Shown: positions 22,566-34,815, numbered from the stretch's first letter. The stretch is DNA of 64,000 nucleotides from Heterobilharzia americana (GCA_944470555.2 OX104127.1:132495113-132559112); one strand, 5' to 3'. The notes: generated from the letters alone by a model not told the origin. Program-made: numbers and translations.

Positions 22566-22879
22566 AATCATCGATCTCTAGCGGAAGTGCACTTATGAGG
22601 CAAAAACTAAGAACAACACGTCACATTGATTTTTAGAAAAATCAAGTCATTCCAGACTTCAGTAGAAAAAGCAGTTTTTCAGTAGGAGCAGCAACACTAC
22701 TGGTATTAGTCATCAGTACAAACATCAGATCCCAAAAGACATTGTCGTACTAGGCGTTCATCGACTTTAACTCAACAGTGACCACATTGAGATCAGTTAT
22801 CACTAGAGTGGATGTGAAAGATAGTGCTACTTCTTGAGCACATGTGTTGGACAGGGATTATGAATTGGTTTAAGCGTGT

Positions 22880-25125
22880 CTATTTATGCGCCTAAATGAA
22901 CTACAGCAACAAGACTATTCCGAGGGCAGCTGGACGATGAGAATATTCAGTCTGTTTTCAAAAAGGAACGGGTTAGACATTTATCGGAATACGGCAACAT
23001 CAATCGTTCTAAAGAAATGTGGCACTACCACCAGTCAAGTGTTAACAAAAGTGTCAAAGACAGTAACTAGCATTCGAAAAATAATTGGAAAAGACCAGTG
23101 GATATCAGCAGCTTCTTCTGAATCCATATATCCATAAAAACGCATTCTTAAAGGCTTAGAATGCAGTAAGGAGTGGAAGCAACCCATATATAGACTAACT
23201 AGAAGTCTACACAATGATCATGAGCAGTGGTGTACAGTGAAGGTTATAGAGATGAAGGTAGAGAGGACAGGTAACAGTGGACGGTCATTCGACCTACCAA
23301 AGAGAGGGGACAAAAAAGTCAGTGATTAGTGAGATCATAGTGCGTTCGGTTTGATCTCCGACCCCCTCCCAGGGGATACACAACTGGAACAACAGACGGA
23401 ACATTTTGAGGAACAGTTCAACTAGTATCCAGTTAATTCTCGATAGCCCACTATCCAGTCACATCCTGAATGGAACATCAGGATAAAGTTCCACGCTCTT
23501 TCAGAAGCTGAGAAAGTTTGAAAGTCACCCGAAACAGTGAACAGCAGCAGGCCCTGCTATGCATGCTCCTGATGAGCTTAAAGACAGTGATCGAGGATTG
23601 TTTGTTGGATTAACCTCAATATGTAGCTAATGTCTGAGAATCAGATATAATCCAACCCCATCGGTCGCAATCGCTGATTGCCGATAACATAGTCAGTGTG
23701 ATGAACATCGTGTCTAAGATCCTGATTCCTACCATCACTAGACACCTAAATAAAGCTCTGGAATAGCAAACCCGATGAACTGAGACAGGTTTCAGATCTG
23801 ACTGTCAATATCTCAACTAGGTCTCCATTCTTTGTTTCGTCTTGTAATACTATCAGAATTATCGTTGCCCGACACTAAGCTATACATTCTTCAACTGAAG
23901 GTGGTCTTCCACCCTATCATTCGAGAGACTCTATGGTGATATTTCTCACTGAAACAGGTGCTGCACACAACACTCTTTTTAAGGTTCTGTATACAAACAT
24001 CCACTTCTGTGCTGTAGCTGATAGTGACGAATCAGATGAGGTATGTACATCCAGTAGTGTTCTTTAATTGGTATTTAATCTCCTTACTTCATTTAGCTTT
24101 CATGGACAGACTTTGGGAGGTCTTCCTCTCCTCGTCTGACTTTAGCGCAACTGACGTCGTCGTAGATCTAAGATTTGCAGATAATATAATCCTGATAGAT
24201 GAAGAGGCTAATAAGACTCAGAGTCTTCTGGACACTTTGGGTAGCGATTTCAGAATGGGATACATTTCTCAAATGCAAATTTTTGCTCTAGAACTGGTCT
24301 GTGTTGATTCCACGTCTAACAATGGAGAGTGAGATAGTGGAACCCGCTAACCACTTGATTCGCTTGAGATACTGAATAAGCCCTGATGGGTCAGTGACTG
24401 AGGAATGTCCCAGCACGAAAACAAGAGGCCAGCTTGATTTTTGCCAAGGTAAGTCATTTATAGCACCGCCACAATATCCCATAGACTATAAAAAGTTAAG
24501 TGTACTACGCTTCAGTTCGCTTTGTTCTACTACATGGCTGTGGAAAATGGCCATTAAAGGTGGAGAACATGATAAGGTTTCGAGTGCCAGATCACCGTTG
24601 CCTTCATAGCAGAAGCCGTGTATCGTGATACCAGGTCAGGTTAAGAGGTTTAGGTGAAAGAGGAGTATCAGTGGACTCAGATGGTTAGGACAATTTGTGT
24701 ACGTCCGGCCACCGTTTCTCCCATCACGTAACGTCAATCGAAGTGAGCTTATTCTAGGAAAAGGTTAGAGGTGGCCAAAAAAAATGGCATCAGTCCATGA
24801 GGTCTGTGACTGGTGGTCTGAGCCATGTAAGCAAATGTAGACTTCCCAGCCAAGCGAAACCGATAGTCGGAGACTGTAGGTGATGTGGCTCGTGACCTAT
24901 CTGAATGGTGCAAATACACCCACATGTCTCACTCATCCTTATCGTTACACTGAGTTTCAGTAATTTTTCACCCCCTCCCCCAAATTACTCTCTCCTGACT
25001 TTCAGACAAATTCTTTTCCCCTATATGTTCGTTTCATATTGCTGTTTCATATCCTGATGTGCTGATGTGAGACAGCAACTTGGACCACTATACAATAATA
25101 ACCCGTAAATTCACATTGACTGACT
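22880..25125 (+). mobile_element. LINE, 5'-truncated and decayed, plus strand
   Basis: Segments appear in LINE order. QLEQQTEHFEEQFN and PTIQSHPEWNIRI (23380-23480) precede the RT. A palm region follows with PDYS/ATDVV and LRFADNIILIDEEANKTQSLLDTL (24120-24240; FAD box in place of YADD). The C-terminal landmarks are next (about 24500-24860), then a T-rich 3' UTR ending about 25100. Many frameshifts interrupt it. It is a distant relative of the 55480-57062 element. Confidence 0.6.
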
Positions 25126-25234
25126 GATTTCTACTTTGTTCAACATTCTACATCGAGGAAGTTTGGCAAGGTAAGGTTTAAAACTTCATTGATTGAACTG
25201 CTTTGCTTTAATTCCATCTGGAGGTTTATTAAAT

Positions 25235-25395
25235 GATTTCAGGTTGGAATTCATCATGGACTGACATCAGTTGGAGGAACATTGGAAACATGAGAGCACT
25301 GGACAGCTGTGCGCCCAATATTGTGAACTGAAAGAAGTAAGAAATATGGACCATTGGATTCTGACCCAGTGGCTCAATGGTAACGTGCTTTGCTT
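25235..25395 (-). mobile_element. SINE-2 copy with internal deletion
   Basis: The tail and the start of the hammerhead (gagcactggacagctg) are fused at 25311 to the 5' region and tRNA-like A box of the same family. Most of the ribozyme and the B box are deleted. Confidence 0.5.
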
Positions 25396-25654
25396 TACTA
25401 AAATTTCATGAATACAAGGGATACTCCAAAAGTATAATATCATCTACTTCTGAAAGCTGTGCCTCATATCCAGACTTATCCCATTTCTTAGATAAAAGAT
25501 GTGTGGCTAATGTACATCGAAATAGAAGATAACAACAACAACCACTCTGTTGCATAACGGTTTTCATATATCTAGTATCATTAATCCAATATTTTGAAGC
25601 AAAACTAGACAGATTTCGATAAACTGGATTTCAAAGTGGAACAAAATGAAGTAC

Positions 25655-26035
25655 AACACAACAATCCTATTAAGTTGTAATGAAACTTGTGATTTGCTGT
25701 TGCCATATAAGACTGAATTGCTCGACCTCTGTTCGCAGATGAGCTCCTGTCCGGATGCCTTGATACTGCCGAGCATTCATGATGTTATATTGATTTTGGT
25801 GATTAGCAGAAGAATCCAGGATGTGCGTTTCGTCCTATTTGGGACTCGTCAGCTGGATATACCTGCAACCCAGTGAGTAATGTTGTTTTTACTGTGGAGG
25901 GAACCCAGCACCCTTTGCTTCAAACACCTGAGAGTTATCCAGTAAGCCAGATACATCCAGCTAACGAGTCCCAAATAGGACGAAATGCACATCCTGGATT
26001 TCTCTGCTAGTCACCAAGATCAATATAACCATGTT
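25655..26035. mobile_element. SM-alpha SINEs, minus copy then plus fragment
   Basis: The copy at 25655-25940 is a minus-strand SM-alpha with tail, ribozyme and head. At about 25945 it switches to a plus-strand linker and ribozyme fragment (to 26035) whose core is CTAACGA. The two ribozymes therefore sit inverted around one shared head. Confidence 0.65.
25814..25858 (-). ncRNA. Hammerhead ribozyme, SM-alpha type, near-intact
   Basis: Minus strand: stem I ATCCAG/CTGGAT, six perfect pairs (25858-25853 and 25819-25814), core CTGACGA (25852-25846), stem II GTCC/GGAC, and GAAA (25831-25828). Stem III (ACGCACAT) contains mismatches, so activity in cis is doubtful. The cleavage base is at 25820. Confidence 0.6.
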
Positions 26036-26270
26036 AGAATTTGTCCACTAGTCACATCTACTTATATGAAGGCTTGTATGATACACTAACCTGTCTGCCT
26101 AAATCTCAATACATGACCCAGGTTGCGAAATTATGATCCACCACAGTTAAAATTCATTTGCTTAGATCAATGACCAAAAAAACTAAATGTAATTAATAAA
26201 ACAATAAGTACGAATAGTTAATCAACTAATTAATTAATAGTGAAATTACCATAATATGGATTCAACATAC

Positions 26271-26938
26271 CATATGACTAGAATGTGAACTCAAATGTGA
26301 ATGTTCATTATGATAAAATAATCGATTGATACCACTACCACCACCACCATTAGCTGATTTTCGATTCAATTGACCGGTAGTTATTTCTTTGGAATTACAA
26401 ACAAGATTTTTATCACCATCATCATTTACGTCATCATTAATTAATACTTCTGAATTATTGTTAGTCAATTTTGTTAACTTATCATCTGAAGATGTAACAT
26501 TTAGTAATTTTAAATTAGATTCTATTGAATGTGAATCATTAGAAAGGAGGATAGATTTTCTTTCATTCAACTGTTCTCTATTATAAAGTGATAAAGATTG
26601 AGGAGATATTACATTTCGCTGATTATCTTGGCCTAAAATAACAGATGATCTATCTACAACTGTAACATCAGATGGAATAGAAGGAAGAGATGGAACATAA
26701 TTTGGAATAGTTGACGAAATTGGAATAATAGACGGTAAACGTGATACACCAATCCCCAATTGACGAGCTAATTTTAAATCCCAAGCTTCTTCATAAGTTG
26801 GATAAGAACTGCATACACTGGAACGTGTACGTCCTGATCCCATTGGATTATTTCGGTTATTTACAGGACTTTGAGTACTAACCGATTTGATTTTATCTTC
26901 TCCATGTCTTAGCTGGTTAGACTCATTACACAAAACAT
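26271..26938 (-). CDS. Coding exon D of the large minus-strand gene
   Basis: This 668-nt exon has acceptor TCTATCCTCTCAG before 26938 and donor CATATG|GTATGT after 26271. It starts with the last two bases of a split codon, matching exon C, and ends on a codon boundary, matching exon E. It encodes about 222 residues. The region near the N-terminal third has SSYPTYEEAWDLKLARQLG; the tyrosine in YEEAWDLK is a candidate phosphorylation or docking site. The rest is Ser/Asn-rich and includes SSDDKLTKLTNNNSE and a GGGGSG run. The YEEAWDLK segment vaguely recalls the tyrosine motif upstream of SH2 in SHB-family adaptors, but this is a weak resemblance. No transmembrane or catalytic domain is seen. 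Confidence 0.7.
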
Positions 26939-27229
26939 CTGAGAGGATAGAGAAAAAAGTTGAGAGAAAAAAGTCATAACATGTTATTTAGACACCTGAT
27001 AACTCATAATCCAATCACTAAGTCTATCAACCAATTTTTACTATATTCCCTATTCGTCACAATATGTGCATATCCAATTCATCAATTTATCTTTTTGATT
27101 TTCAAGCTTGTCATGAACAAGGTATTTACAAAAGTGCATGTCATCATGTTTGTTTTAAAAACATACTTGAGGATAATAATATTAACAATAATGATATTTA
27201 CTTTATTCCAGGCAATTTGTGGTGCATAG

Positions 27230-27605
27230 TATAATTGTTTTTATATGATACCATCGTTGATTGGACCAAATTGATCGGTCTCTATTGGTATATGGGTTCC
27301 TGTGCGGATGCCTCGATATTGCCTACCTTCTAATTATGGTTATGATGGATCGTTGCTAGCAGTGGAATCCAGGATGCGCATTTCATCCTATTTGGGACTG
27401 ACGAGTCGCACAAGAAGTGACTATCGTGGGTCGGTGGTGTAGTGGATAACGCGCTGGTGTTTGAAGCGATCGTTTCCAAGTCCGAATCCCGGTGGGAACA
27501 ACATCACTCACTGGGAAGCAGGTACATCCAGCTGACGGTCCTAAATAGGACGAAATGCGCATCTGGATTCCACTGCCAGCCACGATACATCATTAACGTA
27601 ATTTG
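27230..27605. mobile_element. SM-alpha SINEs, inverted and joined inside the ribozyme
   Basis: A minus-oriented tail and partial ribozyme (27230-27405) join at gggactgacgagtc to a plus-oriented head and ribozyme (27410-27605). The plus ribozyme (about 27527-27575) reads CTGACG-GTCC: one or two core bases are missing, while stem II, GAAA and the ATGCGCAT stem III remain. Confidence 0.65.
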
Positions 27606-27659
27606 TGGTACAGTTTGGAATTCTCAGCATGATATACTGCAACAACAACAAAATATATG

Positions 27660-27960
27660 GTAATTTACTTGGTTGTGGCTAGCTGAAGAATCTAGGATGC
27701 GCGTTTCGTCATATTTGGGACTCGTCAACTGGACGTACCTGCACCCCAGTGCGGAGTGATGGTGTTCCCACTGAACGCAAACCCAGTATCTATCACTTCA
27801 ATCGCCAAGGCGTTATCCACTAGGCCACGGAACCACGATAGCCACCTCTTGTACAACATGTATTAATTATTACTATTTATGGATATGGTTGTAGTTTTCC
27901 GTTGTTTTACTGGATCGAGGTCAAACAATTCGATATGTTCCCATATAAATGAGTGGCAAA
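27660..27960 (-). mobile_element. SM-alpha SINE with upstream tail segment (tandem order)
   Basis: On the minus strand a tail-type segment (27960-27875) precedes a head (A box ctagtggataacgcc), linker and ribozyme (about 27684-27730). The core is TTGACGA (C3 lost) and stem II is damaged (GTCC/TGAC). Confidence 0.6.
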
Positions 27961-27964
27961 ACAG

Positions 27965-29340
27965 ACAATGGTATGCTTTCAAAGATCATAAACTATTGAA
28001 AACCTAGGTATCTTTATTTCTCGTGTAAAACAAATTTATAAGTCATCAACAAAATAACATTTCCCCCTAACAATTACGTTGCCCTTCACACTGTTGATTT
28101 TGATTGGTCAGTGCATACTTGAACGTGATTGGGTGTCACTAAAGTCTAATTCAACCTACAATACATTTATTTCCTATGGAAAAATATGGTGAAATATTAA
28201 CCAAATACACAATTAAATGATGTCAATACACAGACGTCAATCAACAATTAAATCCCAATAAAGTAGATCTTGTAGACAAACAATGTAACGACAAAATACA
28301 AAGTAATAATTGATGAATTTTGTACAAAGGAAAAAATTATTTCACCACATTAATAGTGGAAAGTGTTGGCACACAAGATTGACGAAATCCAAGTAGAATG
28401 AAATGCTCAACAATCGTCAATAAGCCATTTGACTCAGTAAGTAGTATGAGGATCACTAAACAACAAGGTCGTCGATTATTTTTCAAAAAAAATACTGTTT
28501 CACATACCAATCAGTATTCTTCTATAAAATACTAGGAGAAGGAATAATTGCAGAAACTAAAAATGTGTGGACAAGAAAATAGCAATGAATCATCTGGGAA
28601 TAAGTATTCTACTTCACACTGTGCTGCAAAATTGCCCCCCCCTCCCCTCCCCTACCAGAAATAATAAAACAGCAACAAACTGGTAAAAGGAGAGAAAATA
28701 TGTTAGTGTAAAATACATCCTGCATCCCTGAAATGACCTTCACAACTTCAAAAAATATTAGCACCGGTATGACTGTTTTACCAACCATGAATCTTTTTTT
28801 GTACTGTCGAACAGGCGAACACAATTTAAATGTTGTCTGAATTAGTGAATAGGTATAGAGTCATATGCTGTTTGAATGACTTTTAGCCTCTAGTTTTGTG
28901 TGTGTTCAGTCTTCGCTTCTACAACATATTTACACATGACAGATGGAGTGAATCAATGTTAGCCTACAAATTACACGAATATGTGTCAACTAAGATTTTA
29001 TGATTGTAACACAGCTGTTTTATACTATCAATGAGAACTAATGCTTGAAAATGCAGGCTAAATATAGATAGAGGGTAAGCGATGTGCATAGCTTTGAAAG
29101 AAGACAGATTTTACAACTTAAGGTGGTTTTGGCTCCCGACTTTCAGTCAATTAGTGCTAAAATAAACAAGGATAAAGAAGAATTGTAATATATTGGTAGG
29201 TAATCTAAAGAAAGAAAATTCTAAGCGATTTGCTACCATGATACACAAACACAAGTTACTTTCGAATAAAGTACAAATGACTAAACATATAGAGCTCTCT
29301 ATGTAGCCCAATTAATAGGCCTCCTAAAATGAAATGTTAT
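27965..29340. other. Intron between exons C and D, no recognised feature
   Basis: AT-rich with a short C-rich run at 28634-28650. No family repeat and no coding signal are seen. Confidence 0.45.
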
Positions 29341-29344
29341 GCGT

Positions 29345-29510
29345 ATTTGTATTTACAATAAGAAAAGGTACTCAACAACCTTTCAATAAGTAATGAGCTA
29401 CACCTATTGTGTGAGGGCTAATGAAGCTACCTGGATGCATGAAACACTGTAGGTAAAGCGCTGTTCGAACCCGTAGCCCTAAACCAATGAGTTATAGCAT
29501 CACAAAAAGT
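29345..29510 (-). mobile_element. tRNA-headed repeat (SINE-4)
   Basis: The minus strand has a tRNA-like head with A-box-like gctataactcattggtttag and B box gggttcgaaca. The body is a diverged match to 31200-31365 and 51690-51870 (ctacacctattgtgtgaggg versus its relatives). Confidence 0.5.
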
Positions 29511-29760
29511 TGGTACAAAAAACACAGCAATGTCTTCAAACTGTTTACAACGAAATATTTTGAGAAATATCTGAGAGAGCATGTTTTAGATGACGGAGTG
29601 ATGACTGTAGATAGGACTTTCAAATGGCGTTTCGAAGGTAAATTTTCCTTTATACTGGTTGGAAAGAAACAATCCCCACTGACCATTTTATCTTTTTAAA
29701 TTTGGAAATATACACATCTCAACATAACTTTGGCTTGGTAAAAAAAACGACCCAACTTAC

Positions 29761-30111
29761 TCGTTTCTCGACTTCCATTTATGTGAAAAGGTTGTTTTGA
29801 CGAAGAGTCAGAAGAATTCAGCGAAAATTCAGTCTGAACAGGCGATAAACCAACCATGGAGGTGTTAGCAGAAGAGACATTGTCAGAGTAACTGGTAGTA
29901 TTAATAGCAACGATGGTGGTGGTGGTGGTGGCAGTTGCTGTGACAGGTGTTGAAGTGATACTGGCCTTGAATGCTGATGATTGTACTGACTGCATTGGTA
30001 CTTTTGAATTTATTTCATTCTTCAGAATTGGACCACGAGGAACACGTGCAAAAGGGCTAGCTGGGTGATGTGTAATAACAGTGTTACCACGAGGTGAACT
30101 GGCAAAGCAAA
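29761..30111 (-). CDS. Coding exon C of the large minus-strand gene
   Basis: This 351-nt exon has acceptor CTTTTTGCTGTTTACAG before 30111 and donor AAACGA|GTAAGT after 29761. Both ends are phase 1, so its 117 codons could be skipped without a frameshift. The sequence is Ser/Thr-rich with an alternating Thr/Ala/Val run (TPVTATATTTTTIVA) and a short basic-hydrophobic stretch, FARVPRGPILKNEI. No known domain is seen. The entry and exit phases match exons B and D. An upstream in-frame Met in the intron is ignored because the acceptor lies after it. Confidence 0.7.
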
Positions 30112-30750
30112 CTGTAAACAGCAAAAAGCAAGTTTTAAGACTAGAAAATTGACAACAAAATACACAACATTTCTCTCTGTTACACATTAAACTTCTAAAT
30201 GGCGGCCCCTAAATAATAGTAATATGTAAGATTAGTTGGAAAGGGAAGGGAAATCCTACCATTGTACATGATGATAAAATGGCAGTAGTCAGGACGATTT
30301 ATTTCCACCCCTTTCAGATTGAGTAATTCGCTTAACTGTTTCAAAATCAGGTTAGGTATCACTACACTCAAGTATTGAAGAGTAAACTGATGTAGAATTT
30401 TCACATACTATACAAAAAAAGACTCACTTACTCTTCAAAATCTACGCTAAAGGTTAAAAATATAAACAAAAATAAAACTTAAGATCATCAAGGTAACTAC
30501 GACTGCAATTTTGATGTGTTTTAAAAAAAGTGTTATTACGGTTAGATTGAAAATAGAAGTTTTTTCTGAATTTCTTATCATAATTAAATGAACCATCCTT
30601 ATCAGTATCATGGTGCATAGTCCTGGTAGGACGTTAAACTAACGAAACAAAATTTGAGTGACGATAAAATTCGAAAGAAATCGCTTCATGAATGATAACT
30701 CTGTCGACTATTAGTATAGGCAAACAACTCTCAACCAATTAAATATTTTT
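30112..30750. other. Intron, no recognised feature
   Basis: AT-rich with no repeat family member or coding signal that I can support. Confidence 0.4.
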
Positions 30751-30751
30751 A

Positions 30752-31195
30752 CTTGGTTGTGGCTAGCAAAAGAATCCAGGATGCGCATTTCGTCCCATTT
30801 GAGATTCATCAGTTGGGTGTACCTGTACCCCAATTAAGAGTGTTGTTCCCTCTGTGACTCAAACCTCGTACCCGTCACTTCAAACACCAAGGAAGAACGA
30901 TAGCCACCTCTTGTACAACGGGTATTACATATTATTATTTATGGATATACTTGTAGTTCTCCATTGTTTCATTGGATCGAATTATTCCACCTCTATTGAC
31001 ATATGGGCTCCTATGCAGATACCTCGATATTACTTGAATGTTATTTATGGTAATTTACTTGGTTGTGGCTACCAGAGGAGTCCAGGATGCGCATACCATC
31101 CTATTTGGGACTCACTCGTCAGCTGGATGTACCTGCACTCCAGTTCGGAGTGATGTTGTTCCCACCAAGATTAGAACTTCGTAACCATCGATAGA
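30752..31195 (-). mobile_element. SM-alpha head-to-tail tandem pair
   Basis: Minus-strand order is head and ribozyme (about 31195-31080), tail (31065-30945), then a second linker/head and ribozyme (about 30925-30775). The spacing between ribozymes is about 305 bp. The upstream ribozyme has the GAGT insertion in its core and GAAA lost (GGTATG side). The downstream one has core CTGATGA and GAAA but a poor stem II (ATCT opposite GGAC). Confidence 0.65.
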
Positions 31196-31199
31196 ATTC

Positions 31200-31365
31200 T
31201 GTATGATTTTAAGTAGAAATCCACTCAGTAATGAGCCACAGCCAGTATGTGACGGTTAATAATACCTCCCAACTATGTGGCTATCCAAACTTCAGTAGGC
31301 GAAGAGGTGCTTGAACTCGTGACCCACTACTAATAAAAAGTCATCTTCCTAATTCAATTCCATAT
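31200..31365 (-). mobile_element. tRNA-headed repeat (SINE-4)
   Basis: The body (aatgagccacagccagtatg) and a degraded head with B-box-like gggtcacgagttcaagcacc on the minus strand match the copies at 29345 and 51690. Confidence 0.5.
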
Positions 31366-31617
31366 ACCAAAATTTGGAAGGAAAAACATTATTCCTACTA
31401 GCCTCTACGAAATACAATATCAACCTGGTCAAAATCTAATCTACGGATCTTCTCCACCTATTCACAACAGTAGTAACGTCGTATCTAAGACGTATGCAAC
31501 ATCTATGAGAATTACAACTACAGCTGCTTGTGAACTGCAAATATAAGTCTCAAATATCATATGGCATAAATGGCGTAACATGATAACCTGTCCATTTCAT
31601 GCCTATTATTAGACACA

Positions 31618-31665
31618 CTGCCTAGAAGACAGCTGTCTCATCCTAGTATGTGACTCCTCGGAAAT
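31618..31665 (-). mobile_element. SINE-2 hammerhead fragment
   Basis: Only agacagctgtctcatcctag and flanking bases remain. GAAA has become GAGA and the first core strand is CGAGGA. Confidence 0.4.
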
Positions 31666-31689
31666 CTCATTCAAAACGAAAAATTCGTC

Positions 31690-31905
31690 ATTCAAAACGA
31701 CTCACGAAGAACAAATGGTTGTAAACAAACAAAATCCTTGATTACCCCCCCCCTTGGATTCCTAGTGGAAAATAGGGCTTCAGTCGCACGTCTCCACTTC
31801 AATCTGTTCTCTGCAGTCTTTTGAAGCTGTCTGAAATGCAGAAACCAACTACAGACAAAATACTCTTCTCTTAGATACAAACTGCTTTTCTCTCTTGAAT
31901 TCCAA
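31690..31905 (-). mobile_element. LINE C-terminal fragment (copy A/B family)
   Basis: The minus-strand frame reads LQKTAENRLKWRRATEALFSTRNPRG, the extreme C-terminus of the LINE seen at 7540-9085 and 50640-51575. Confidence 0.65.
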
Positions 31906-32221
31906 GCAAAACGAAAATTTTACCCAGAAATTTAAATATAACCAGTTGATAATCTCAACAAACAAATAGAGATAAGCTCAAGCAGAACGTTGTATAGAAG
32001 TGCACACCACAGTCCTAAAGCATTATCTAACAAGTGGTACGTGTGAAGTTTACGCCACTAAGCAACAACTACATTTTATCACCATCTTCCCTCAACACGT
32101 GGGGCTATAACAAGTTTCAATCCGTACCCTCGACTATTGTTCTATTCTCAGATGGTTAGTAATGCTTACCGTTCGAATAAAAATAGTGTCAAAAATCCCC
32201 ATTCATCTCAAAAATACATTA

Positions 32222-32560
32222 CTGTATCCTTCCGGAAGGATACCATGAAGCTCTAATGAGGAGCCGTTACCTGTGGGATCAACCAGTCGGAAGGGAAGAG
32301 GATGGCAACTGAAGACCTTCGGTGATAGTCACACTATGTCATGAATTGACAAAAGTTGGAAATTGTGAACCAGTGGCTGAATGCTCAAGGCGTTCGCCTT
32401 GAAACCTGTAGGTCCTGAGTTCGGTCCTCAGTCGGGTCATGGGTGCATACTGCTGAAGAGTAGTCCCATACTGGGACGAAACAGCTGCCCAGTGCTCCCA
32501 AATTCCCAATGGTTCCCAACTGATGTCAGTCCATGACAAATACTACCTCTAAAAAGAACT
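32222..32560 (+). mobile_element. SINE-2 copy, full-length, near-intact hammerhead
   Basis: The 5' region (ccttccggaaggataccatg ... gaagaccttcggtgatag), the tRNA-like head (agtggctgaatgctcaaggc, B-box remnant), a hammerhead at about 32443-32500 and the tail to tactacct are visible. The core CTGAAGA and GAAA remain. The cleavage triplet is GCC in place of GTC, and stem II has an inserted TA. Confidence 0.6.
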
Positions 32561-32639
32561 CATTTTATTTTTACACATCTCAAGGTTAAGAGAAAACTTT
32601 ATACTAAAAATCAGTATTGTTATCAACTCATCCCCCTGA

Positions 32640-33300
32640 TACCTTAAGCTTTGCAAACATTTTCAGCTGTCACCAAGGTTCTCCAACCATTGGTCCGTAT
32701 TATCTTGAGGACCCTAACCAAGCAGTTTGTACCTCTTTAAACAGTTCAAACCAACAATCAAAAGACTTCATGGACTGATACCACGTTATTAAGTGAGCAG
32801 TTTTAAGAAGACGTCTATGATCAAAGACCTGTAAGGTCTTCATTTCTTCCACTTTCAATGATCATGTCTCACAGCAGTATGATAGGACAGAGCGAACTGT
32901 AATGCAGTATACTCTTTAACAGGTAGCGGTATATCTTGATAGTCCCAGAGATGACGTAATTTGTGTCGACTTTGCCTGTATGTCTGACATAAGTTGGTAA
33001 ACATCAAGTAGGACTTTTGTATCCAAACTGAGATTTCCTTAGCGACTAATCTCTTTGGGTTGATTCAACTCCTCAAATAAATGAAATTGTCAACGTATTC
33101 TACTATTTCACTTCCTATCCTTAAATTAAAAGTCGGCGCAGACCACTCTTGAAGCACCTGAGTGGTGCAAAATGCACGCAAAATATACTTACTGTTCAAG
33201 GCAATCAGATAACTCAGCACTTTGCTTACGTTTCGCTTAACAGTATCATATCGTCTGAGTACTAATCCCGTGAAAATATTATAACTAACTGACAAATAAA
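32640..33300 (-). mobile_element. LINE RT-distal fragment, decayed
   Basis: The minus strand includes LRIGSEIVEYVDNFIYLRS (33110-33065 region), equivalent to the ..VECVDHLNYLGS.. segment of the 55480-57062 element. Downstream landmarks, such as the gagacatgatcattgaaagt complement, fall in the expected order. Confidence 0.55.
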
Positions 33301-33532
33301 CCAGTGATCTTCATCAAACAACCACATAAATGTTACGCTCCCTGATGGGTGTACAACTGAGTAAGGAATACTGCTAGTAGAATGAGCGACAAAAAAAACT
33401 GCAATATAGATTCTTTCCCGCGTTTACTTTTCACTAGTAATCATACGAAAGTCTAAGAGTTAAAGTTTTGTTCAAATTCGATGACAACTTGAACAAATTC
33501 AGACATAATGGTGTAATTAACTAACTTCAAAA

Positions 33533-33585
<53 letters not shown>

Positions 33586-34160
33586 GTATCTAAAGTATAA
33601 ACTGTTTTCTTTTGGTATCCAAATGATGTGTGTCCAAATGACCTACAGACACTTTAACATTGAACAGTTTCATCTAAGATCTATAACAATTTCATTCTTG
33701 CTTTGTTTATTAATAAGCATGTGATACAATTAAACAATAAATATTTACAAAAACAAAAATGTCTATGCAATAAAAACAAAGAAGGTAAATATTGTTTTAT
33801 GCACGATGATATAAAACAAAATTTGATAGACAAGAAACTTTATAACCTTATAGATAGATCTCTTTACTGGCTAATAGAGACCATATGTATCTTATAAGCT
33901 AATTGGTTACCTTAAGTTTCATAAAAAGGGTATCGAACACTGAAGGCAACAAATCACAAATTATATTAGATCAAGTGGCTACTGTGCTTATCCACATACT
34001 TCTTTTAAAATCAGTCATAAAGTGTTCTGAATAAATGTTTACATATAAAGTCAGAGATGTAAAAATATAATCAGATTTTACGAAGGAATAGTTTCCTCAT
34101 AATCCAAATATACATAAAAATTGAAATTAAATTAAATTCAAACTAATATGATAAATTGAC
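33300..34160. other. Intron with a (TA)n tract, otherwise unrecognised
   Basis: Apart from the microsatellite at 33536-33581, this AT-rich stretch has only short open frames without motifs. Confidence 0.45.
33536..33581. repeat. (TA)n microsatellite
   Basis: About 22 uninterrupted TA units. Confidence 0.95.
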
Positions 34161-34164
34161 TTGT

Positions 34165-34575
34165 TTGTGGCTAGCACTGGGATCTAAATTGCGCATCTCA
34201 TCTTATTTTAAACTCGTCAGCTGGATGTACCTACATACATCCAAATGAGGCTTTAAACTTATACCCATCGCTACAAACACCAACATCTGATAACTGTTGT
34301 GCAAGAGGTAGTTCTACTTCCTCACTAGTCTAGTGGGGTAACTCTTTGGCGTTTGTAACGATGGAAATGAGATTTGAGTCTCAGTGGGAACAAGATCACT
34401 TACTGGGGTGTAGGTACCTACAGCTGATGAGTCCTAAATAAGACAAAAGGCTCTTCATGGATTCCAATGATAGTCATCAAGATGAATACAACATTATTGA
34501 AGCAACAACGTAGGAACCCATCTCCCAACAGATGTTGATCAATCCGTTTCAATGTAACAACGGAAAATTCCAGGT
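34165..34575. mobile_element. SM-alpha inverted pair, head to head
   Basis: A minus copy (34165-34300) and a plus copy (34305-34575) meet at their heads. The minus ribozyme keeps CTGACGA but has a broken stem II and GAGA. The plus ribozyme (about 34425-34470) keeps CTGATGA but reads AAAA for GAAA. Confidence 0.6.
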
Positions 34576-34749
34576 AACAACACATGACAATAGTATAATA
34601 AAGTTTTAGAGACCACTATCTCGACTGTAATGTTACGACGAACTGCCTAAATTCGAATCCCTCACTTCTAGAAGTATATAATACAACACAATAACTTTCT
34701 TGCAGTGTTAGGTAAATGAAAAGACTCAAATATATTCAAGGACATTGGT

Positions 34750-34812
34750 CTTGGTGATTAGTAGGAGTCCACGATGCGTGTTTCGTCCTATTTCGGACTC
34801 GGACTTAGGACT
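34750..34812 (-). mobile_element. SM-alpha ribozyme-end fragment
   Basis: A minus-strand 3' ribozyme half (gtccgaaataggacgaaaca complement) is present. The copy is cut inside the first core strand. Confidence 0.55.
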
Positions 34813-34815
34813 CGG

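Noticed and set aside
26389..26586. Plus-strand open frame over exon D
   Set aside because: It is antisense to a better-supported coding exon with splice sites and matching phases.
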